Assembly: GCA_012932295.1 (NCBI GenBank)
Contig: JAAONU010000011.1
Coordinates: 45,014,352-45,078,351 of the forward strand
Source: Cyclina sinensis
Taxonomy: Eukaryota; Mollusca; Bivalvia; Venerida; Veneridae
Direction of reading: 5' to 3'
Length of the DNA: 64,000 nucleotides
The position numbers and the translations under genes are program-made. The notes beneath the pieces were generated by a model, which saw nothing but the letters and a program-made list of their open reading frames with translations, made no database searches and was not told the DNA's origin. Shown one piece after another: positions 56,400 to 64,000 of the stretch; within the stretch, counting starts at the first letter, position 1, and every line of letters begins with the position of its first letter.

Positions 56400-56580
56400 T
56401 GAAACTGCCCATTTCTCACTGAGAATGGCCACTGAGGGGTTTTTCCACAATGTTTGTGCTGTCAGAGGGTGAGAACTTGTCCACCCAGACCATGTCAGTA
56501 TACAATTAAACTGATCAATATTCCATAATAGCTTTACACTGGACACACTGAAATCTTTCAGAATGGTAGAAAAATGCAAA
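56400..56580 (+). promoter_or_regulatory. Candidate conserved regulatory block A in the Meis intron
   Basis: This is a GC-balanced stretch in otherwise AT-rich intron, with CTGTCA (56459-56464, the reverse complement of the MEIS/PREP core TGACAG) and words such as GTCCACCCAGACCATG. There is no coding frame of interest. The call rests on texture and motif content only. Confidence 0.35.
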
Positions 56581-56689
56581 TCTTTAGTAACCTACACCAC
56601 TCAATTATATAAAAGCTACCTTTTCAATTTGGTGTAACAGAAAAAAAGGACAAACCCAAACAAGCACTCTAAAATTGATGTGCAATTAC

Positions 56690-57050
56690 CCAGCATGCCT
56701 CTCTGCAGTTTTTCAGGACAGAGGGCAATTTAAAAATTTCTAAAATTCTTGAATTTGCATAAAAAAACAATAACAATGCATAGACCTTTTTTCTTCAAAA
56801 AGCTATGATTTCTTGCAGCTTAAATATGTGGAATGCAGAGTGATATTTTAAACAGCGACCCCCCCTGGGATAGGATAATAGTTTGACGGCTGTTTGTGAC
56901 AGTTTGGGGACCCCCTTGAGAGTGTTGCTGAGCCTGTCAAAACCAAAGCTGTTCAAGTGGTGAATATGGGTCCGCTGGTAATGAACAAGGGCTCCCATCC
57001 TTTCCACTTGATTGTGCTTTATAATGACATCATTAATGTACAACACAGTA
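56690..57050 (+). promoter_or_regulatory. Candidate conserved regulatory block B with MEIS and NK2 motifs
   Basis: This is the most complex non-repetitive stretch of the intron. It holds TGACAG (56897-56902) and CTGTCA (56934-56939), both matching the MEIS/PREP core. It also holds TCAAGTGG (56953-56960) and CCACTTGA (57004-57011), both matching the NK2-class homeodomain consensus in opposite orientation. TTATAATGACATCATTAATG follows. No open frame explains it. Clustered developmental motifs beside a homeobox exon suggest an enhancer. Confidence 0.4.
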
Positions 57051-60000
57051 GATAGATTTGCCTAGAACAATTTATGCAATATTCTGACAAATTGAATATT
57101 CTGTTGTAATGTTAATATATTCATTTTTAAATCTGACATTTAGTTCTTCATTACTTGTAACTTCTTAGCAAAAGTGAACATGGAATATCATGGGCGGGGA
57201 ACGAGGTGGTATTTATGCGCTTGCTAATGTTTTTAATATATGGTATAATATTTTTCTTAAATAATGTAATATAATATGTTTCTTAAATTATTTGTATAAT
57301 ACTTTTCTAATAAACAACTTTAATCCATTTTATTTACATTTACATATTTGTTACATGACATTATTATTAATAATATTATGCAATTTATTTATATGTCATC
57401 CAAAAAAATCCTTCCACTTAAAATCTGCATCCTGCTTCTTTCAAATCTGCTAATCTGTATAATAATTTAGTAAACTTTAACCTAATTTACTTAGTAAAAT
57501 AAAGTTACAGATCTATGCTCTACTATACAGTTCCTATGATATGTGTTCCTTACATACAGAATTACCATTAATCAGAGACTATGTAGACATTAACATGATT
57601 TCTGTCCCTTCTGAACAAGAAAGCCATGAACATGGCTGTGTAGAAATTCAAAGACAGGAAATAATCGTTTGGTAAGAAAATGTTAGACTATGAGGAAATG
57701 TCTGTCTGCAGGGTGAAAGTGTGATCAGAAGTCTAGACTGCCAGTTTTGATCCACCGCATTAATGAGGAACACAAAATTTCATCAATTATTACTTTTAAA
57801 CATGCAATCTTTTCAGCTCACCTGAACAAAATTTAATGACAAGCTTTAGTTACCTTTGAGTAAACATTAACATCAATCAAAGTTTTGTGTCTGATTCTGT
57901 AAAAATAAGATCATGATCTCTTAATCTCTAATGCTCTTCTGTTCTCTCTCCTGCTTATAATTTTTTTTCAACAAGCTTTACTTGATAAAAGCCAAATCTG
58001 TCAAAAGCTCAATCAGACAAAAGCTCAATCAAACTATAGCTTTATCACATAATCTCCATTATTGTGCTTTTGAGCTATCGAAATATGACTTGAATAAAAT
58101 GATATACATGTATTTAATTCATGCTCTCTAACTTCTCAAATCAGCAGTAAGAAAAAAATAACTAAGTACCATACTGTATCAAGTAAAAACAATTGAGCAT
58201 ATTGATGTTGAAAAAAAAAAAATTGAAAAAAAAATAGCAAGAAGAACTGTTTTCAAATTCAAATGTTTTTCACAAATAAATGAAAAGAAAATTGTATCAC
58301 TGATGTTCATTTTCTTATTTGCAGCCCCTGTAAATCTGATATATTGCATTTTGTGTAAGACAAAAAATGGGGCATATTACAGGGATAGTACTGTAATAAT
58401 CGTGACGAAAACTGGCTGTATTTAATACTCTATTTTTCTTTCTTTTGAAAAATGTGTTTTTCATGTGTTATGTCTCTGGGCAGACCTTGGTTAATGAGGG
58501 ATTAAAATACTCAATACTAATGTAAATGAAGCATAGCACAAATGAGAACTTTTGTTTGAACTAGAAAATCTTTCTGATCTTGCCTAATCTCACAGCAAAA
58601 TTAATTGATTGAAGAACTTCAGTTCCATCACAAATTTTCACTGTATGATCTTTTTTATCTGAATTTTCATACATTTTGAATAAATCAAATTTCTTGCAAA
58701 GTTGAAAAACCCACTTATTTTCAATTTATTTATCATTGCAGTCCCTAATTTTTTTTTCTTGTTTGCTAAAATTAAAAGAAAATCCGGACGAAGAACTTTT
58801 GTATTATATTTTCTGTAATGACAGAAGGCTGAGACATTAATTCTGCCGAATGTGGAATAAACAAAACTTCCTTGATATCTGCAACTGTTTTAAGTTTTCG
58901 GCAATATTACATTTGGTGTAAAGATTAATATCAGTAGTGGAACCAGCCATATGCCAAAATCCATACTAATTCCAAGCAATCATAATTAAAAACACCATAT
59001 ATGGCAAAAATTGACAATAAGCTTCGCTACATTCTACACCTGCTGTGCCAGGATATAGACACGGTACAATTGAAACAGCCTGTAATTATATTACCCCCTC
59101 TCTAATCAACAAGAAGATCTGAATTACGCTAGTACACTTGTGCCAGTTTCAAAATTTTCGTCAAGTTTCCTTGCACAATACAGACATCATTTTGTGCATG
59201 AAATTTATATCCAATCTAGGAAAAACTGTGTCAAATACAGCAAATATTGGTTGAATTTTTGAAAGGCTCTCCTTTGCTTCCAAATGAAAGTAAATTTCTA
59301 AAAATGCAATGCTCAAACTCAAGACTGACAGCTGAAACATGAAAGAACACTGTAATTAATCTGCAACTGGACCCTCCTAATTATTTCAGTAAATTGAATT
59401 TGGAAGCTGATTGGAAAAATATTATTATGAAATTGGTAAACCATCAATCACTGTGCCCAATTTTGTCTACTAGTTGATATTCATCTGTTTCATTGAGTGA
59501 AATCACATCTTCGGGTGAAAATACTTAACTTACTGGAAAACTTTGACACCACTAGTATTTAAAAATAGACTTGTCATTTCTTTTGTTATCCTGGCCGACA
59601 TTGAGGGTTTGTCGGTCTGTCACATTAGGCTAGATACATTCCGATACATATCAAATTAAACTAAATCTAGTCATTAAAGCTGAATTAGTGTTAGTTTTCA
59701 TGGTTTTTACTGGCTCCTTAGACTATACATACGTAACTTGATCCCTCGCTTTTGTTCACATTCAACTTTACGAGCTGAAAATGATCTTAAACGTTATGAC
59801 TTTACCTTAAATAAAATTTAGAGGAATGAATAGGAAAATGTTTTGGCGAAAATTCAGGGAATATGATAAATAGTATACATTTCCATTTGCCAAACTTTTA
59901 AGCTGAGTAAACTGCCACGGGCATCTGTTTAAAACGTAGTTAAATTCCAGCATGTTTTATCGTAATTATCAAATTTAATGGGTTAGTAATGTGATCCTTG

Positions 60001-60500
60001 CAGAAACGTGTTGATGTGAACTTTTGACGTAAGAAAACAGGTCACTGCCGAAGTCTAACAGATCCCCGTATCTGCCTCGAATCTAACAAACCCTATCACC
60101 TAAACGGAGTCAAGTAACTTATCTCAGAAAAACATCAAGCAAACATCAGCAGCAATGTTTACACCAGAACAACTGGAACTACTTTTTTCGATTTTTGTGT
60201 TCTTAAAAATAGCATTTAACTTCAGTTTGTAATGTACGATCCAGTATGGGATTTGTGCTAGTTAATGGAAGGCTTTTAACAGTGGATAAGGGGAGATAAA
60301 TATTCCATAAGGGAAGTGGTAGTTCATTAGCATGAATTTAATCACACCAAATTATATAATCAACTAAGTTTTGCACTTACTTTTCACTATGAGGCAAATC
60401 CGCATATATCTAGAAATAAAAATGATTGTTACAAATGAAACTGTAGTGAGATAAACAGAAAAAGTAAGCAGGTTCATTTTTTTAACACTTCTATTTCCAG

Positions 60501-60649
60501 GGGACTGTTTAGACAACAGTGTAGGGTCTGGCGAAGGGACAGCCGATGAAGACTGTGACGACAGGAACCCCAAACGACAGAAAAAACGCGGCATTTTTCC
60601 AAAAGTTGCTACAAATATCATGAGAGCATGGCTCTTTCAACATTTAACT
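60501..60649 (+). CDS. Meis: Meis-class TALE homeobox gene, internal exon with homeodomain start
   Basis: The 149-nt exon lies between TTTCCAG and GTAAGTATG. The first two bases finish a split codon; then it reads [26 protein letters not shown] and [20 protein letters not shown]. The last part is the opening of the MEIS homeodomain (N-terminal arm, helix 1 and the start of the TALE loop). The acidic stretch before it is typical of Meis proteins. From memory, vertebrate Meis genes have an exon that begins in the same LDNSV segment and ends after the same QHLT, with HPYPSEE in the next exon. That next exon is beyond the window. The product is a DNA-binding cofactor of PBX and Hox proteins in the nucleus. 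Meis is preferred over Pknox/Prep because of the LDNSV segment and the exact helix 1 sequence. Confidence 0.95.
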
Positions 60650-63189
60650 GTAAGTATGATTTAATATTTGTTAATCAAAATATGTATTTTATTACATACT
60701 AACAGAACATGCAATGGAACAAAATTGTTATCTTCTGTAACAGTTAACAAACAGCCTTTCTGGAAATAATGTTCACTAAATTTAGTGATTACAAAAATGT
60801 GCTATTAGAATATTGTTATTTTTTTTCTTCCCGACAAACAAATCACTCTTTATAAACCAAACAAACTAGTACTAAACACATTGTCATTCATAAACTGAGT
60901 AACCATTCTGCTGTGAAACTGGGTGAAAAAATTGTTTTATCAATGATTTAACTTGGAAAAATAACAATCAAATGCCAAAGTATTGTTTAAAATTTTGCCA
61001 GTTTAAAAAATGGCATTGTCTAAAGCACTGCCAAATTGTTTTGCTGTCATCTCAGAATGCAGTTGCATGCCGCACCTGACTAGGCCATCTTACCTAATAC
61101 CAAATCATCTGTTGCATCACTCCTGTCAATACCTATGTCATATTTCATATTGCATTTCAGTAAATTGCCTTATGTAATCTCCTGTTGTATCAGTGTGAAG
61201 ATTAAGGCGGATCTATTCTGTCATCAGCACCTTACCCCCTGTTAGCCACATACGACACCTGTGATAAATACCAGATTATCTCCCCCTTTTTTGTCAATGA
61301 AAAATTCTCTAAAAGTCAAGCAAGAATTAGAGACCTATGCTTCTAAAGATCATTTATATCAATTGTTGACAATATTCTTTATAAAAACTTAACCCATCGA
61401 TGATCCAAAACCCTTATTTAACTTCATTGAGTTGCATATGAATGCCCTGGCTTTAATATATCTGTCAAAATCTAGTCTTACCTGACATAATTAAATCTGA
61501 GACATGACTGCTGTAGACCAATCAACTTGTCCTCATTTGATCTTATTATCTCTGAACACATGAATTTCTGGAAGAGCAAAAACAAAAGATTGCTTTGACT
61601 TAATTCATGAAGTTATTTTTTGTATGGAACAAAAAAAATCAAAATTCATTATTTCAGAAATTAATAAAGTCAGATTTTGCCATTTGATATTTTTTGTTTT
61701 AGAATATTGAGGAAATAAAATATTCATTTTGTATATTTTTTCTGCACTTAATCTTATGACATTATGTTCAAGATTAAAAAGGGGAAGTAACTCATACTAC
61801 AACTTTTCTTGGTCTTAGTACAACTGACCCTCTTTATTTGTCTTTTAATCAGATCTGTAGATTAATTAATTAGTAACTTTACTGAAAACAGAACTGAATA
61901 TACTGCAATACCTAATTTATCAGATGTAAATTTTTCCCTTTCCATGGAAGAGTCTTATATTTATGCAATATACTTAAACGCTAAGATTTTGATGTTTTCG
62001 CCACAGGTAGATCTAAAAGTCAAGTTTTTATTCTTGTCATGCAACAATGTATGAATTATCTTTTTCAATTTATTTCATGCAAAGGTTGTAATCAAGCTAT
62101 TAATAAATAGAACTTCTCTGTACCAATCTGACTCATGAAAATAAGGGAGACCTCTAAATTTCCCGCCACAGTTGATCAGTGTGTAAGCTATAAAATGTGG
62201 AGTTCTACCATAAGTGTGTTTTGCACATGCCTATAAAGTCTATTCTACCATAAACCTGACAGAACGCTGCAAACATAGCCATTAAACCTGACATTTATTG
62301 CAAGGCAAGTTGCAAACTTCTTTCCTTATCATTGGAAATAAACAAATATTTAAATATCACTAGACCCCCAAATGACATTCAAATTTTATTACATATTAGT
62401 AATTTGCCAAGTCATCAGAACATTCATAAAATGTCATTTCAAGAAGGCCTAAAACAGACCTTTTACCATCGAACTTGAGCCATAGCTGTTGAAACTACAT
62501 AAAATTCTACTATATATATCTTACGAGTGTTGAAAAATCTTTGAGGCACCAACATGTATCTTTTACTCAAAAAAAAAAAAAAAAAAAATAAGTGAAAGGG
62601 AGTTAATAAATCAAATGACACATTCGAAAGTTTTTGAAGCTGTTTCAAGCCTTTTCTAAAATGGGGCATAACGTTTGTTTATCAACATGTAAATTGTGCA
62701 TTACCTGTTTTATGGACCAAGTACTTTTGCTGAATAATATCTACACAAACACAAATTTGGCTTCTCTAATTGGATTATACAATGTAAATAAATATCCATT
62801 ACAGTGCAACAGTCTGATTGAATATTTTGCAAAAAAGACCCTGTTAATGGACAGCTTTAATTGTTCTAGAGAGCTATATTCCCTAACAATTTACTTTTTT
62901 TGGTAAAAAATAAGAGTTGTGTTAATACCACTCAACCTTGGAATTTAATGCCACCAAGAATGCTAACTGGAAATATTTATGTTGCAAAAGCTGCTAAGAA
63001 AAATACAAGGGTAAAATTTAAGCAATTTTGTGGCATAATGTGCTTATTATTAATTACTAAATATTCTTCAAAATCATGCAGAAAATTTGTATCAGGAATA
63101 AAGAATTAAGCTTCATGGTTCAGAATTAAATTCTTCAAATAAACAACAGTTTGCAGTTACAATTTTGAAACTAAAACTGAACACATCTC

Positions 63190-63440
63190 TGCCATTTTGT
63201 CATAAAATACAGTGTCCAGTGTCATGGTGAAAGATTGAGAGGGGCGGTCAAGCACTGGCTATTGTATCTGGACACAGACACCCCATGGTTCTCACATTAT
63301 TCCACAATTAAAGATTCACTTTTCCAATTACCCATTCAAACAATGACATTTATTGTCTTACAATTTCAATCAAATACCAATCACCATCAGGGCCCATGCA
63401 CTAATTGCTGCCCTTTCAACATGACCGTTTAGGGACTATT
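63190..63440 (+). promoter_or_regulatory. Candidate conserved regulatory block C in the Meis intron
   Basis: This is balanced, non-repetitive sequence containing GCACTGGCTATTGTATCTGG, CCCATGGTTCTCACATTATT and CATCAGGGCCCATGCACTAA. Frames through it have no domain. The call rests on texture and position only. Confidence 0.3.
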
Positions 63441-63539
63441 CAAGAGATAGCCAATACTAAATTACAGATTTGAAAGGGAAGAAAATGCCCCTTTCAATCT
63501 TCTGATGTCCTTTTCAAGCCCCATTTAATACCTTTCTTC

Positions 63540-63830
63540 AGGCATATTTGAATTTCACCACACCTAAAAGCATTTTGACTTCATGCTTTTCAGATGTCAG
63601 CCAAATATGGAAATTTACAAGAATAACTGACGCATTGTTGTCACTGGTTATTGATGGTCACTTCTACCTGCCTGTATTCAGGGGCATGCTTCTTACACTA
63701 TGTAAACATAAGGGTGCAACTGGCAAATTCTCAAGTCTGCCATGGGCCTGCACAGACTTTGATTAGATTTTCTGTTTTTGAGGAGCTGTATCTAAGAATA
63801 TTCCATGGCTTTATGTTTCCTCATCTTTAC
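63540..63830 (+). promoter_or_regulatory. Candidate conserved regulatory block D in the Meis intron
   Basis: A second balanced block contains TTGATGGTCACTTCTACCTG, CTGTATTCAGGGGCATGC and CTGCCATGGGCCTGCACAG. Two overlapping short frames give no recognisable protein. It may be regulatory or simply old unique DNA. Confidence 0.28.
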
Positions 63831-64000
63831 TGTCTGTAAAAAAAAATACAATAAAAATGATATGATTCCCAAAACTTTGCCATTTTTTAAACATTTCTTG
63901 GAAATTAGCAATACAAAAGAAGTAACTGGACCTAAAATTAACTTGAATAGAACTGATCAGCTGACAAGCTTACATGCACCTTAAACTAATTAAATGAATA

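Larger units (their letters stand above)
55424..60500 (+). other. Intron upstream of the Meis homeobox exon
   Basis: The intron ends in CTATTTCCAG before 60501. It is nearly free of tandem repeats and transposons, unlike everything left of the gap. Candidate conserved blocks stand out by balanced composition (56230-56600, 56690-57050). I saw no earlier Meis exon here. Confidence 0.6.
60650..64000 (+). other. Intron downstream of the Meis homeobox exon
   Basis: This starts with GTAAGTATG. No exon for the rest of the homeodomain (HPYP..., WFINARRR) occurs before the window ends, so the intron exceeds 3.3 kb. Sequence is repeat-poor, with balanced blocks at about 61050-61280 and 63180-63830. 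Confidence 0.7.

Noticed and set aside
62463..62669. Short minus-strand frame in the Meis intron
   Set aside because: It includes the translation of a long A/T run and has no motif.

Overview
The window is eukaryotic nuclear DNA, most likely from a marine bivalve mollusc. It is AT-rich and intron-rich, and it carries large minisatellite and satellite arrays, tRNA-derived SINEs with a deeply conserved central domain, a decayed non-LTR retrotransposon, and repeats with the 'CGTCCGTCCGTCC ... GTCCGGAGCATAACTCC' texture that I associate with bivalve genomes. The phylum assignment is inference; no ribosomal or mitochondrial marker is present.

Three real coding loci can be supported. (1) A three-exon gene on the + strand (18377-18846, 20878-21071, 23047-23300; 305 aa) encodes a membrane-anchored GT32-type (DXD) glycosyltransferase. 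(2) A tandem paralogue (40401-40975, 49259-49452, 50807-51063; 341 aa) has the same exon structure and intron phases. The two proteins match over a long central block where the DNA differs only at silent sites, so both appear to be under purifying selection. (3) Near the right end, exon 60501-60649 encodes the start of a MEIS-class TALE homeodomain. Its splice position after 'QHLT' matches the animal Meis gene structure as I recall it, and the rest of the homeodomain lies beyond the window. A fourth locus, 15489-16681, is a broken SLC5A-like (sodium-coupled monocarboxylate transporter type) pseudogene with stops and frameshifts.

Layout: 1-3.66 kb, no gene seen. 3.67-6.9 kb, a foldback element, a solo copy of its arm, and 72-bp and 43-bp tandem arrays. 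8.06-14.1 kb, a 6-kb satellite of 25-bp units, nearly all with a forkhead-like TGTTTAC core and with higher-order duplications. 15.1-16.7 kb, a tRNA-like SINE and the SLC5A pseudogene. 18.4-23.3 kb, GT32 gene 1, with repeats in intron 1 and a SINE in intron 2. 24.7-27.5 kb, a 45-bp array and then a 78-bp array that encodes 26-residue repeats. 28.8-39.4 kb, SINE and LINE debris, including a LINE remnant between inverted repeats and carrying a palindromic insertion. 40.4-51.1 kb, GT32 gene 2, whose 8.3-kb first intron holds a 49-bp satellite. 52.3-54.3 kb, a 30/60-bp minisatellite interrupted by a hAT-like MITE. 55324-55423 is a 100-N assembly gap. 55.4-64 kb has a different texture, with almost no repeats: it is intron and flank of the Meis gene with blocks that look like conserved regulatory DNA.

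The two GT32 genes are the only apparent gene family here. They probably act in the Golgi or another secretory compartment. The Meis exon may be unrelated to them, because it lies beyond the assembly gap.
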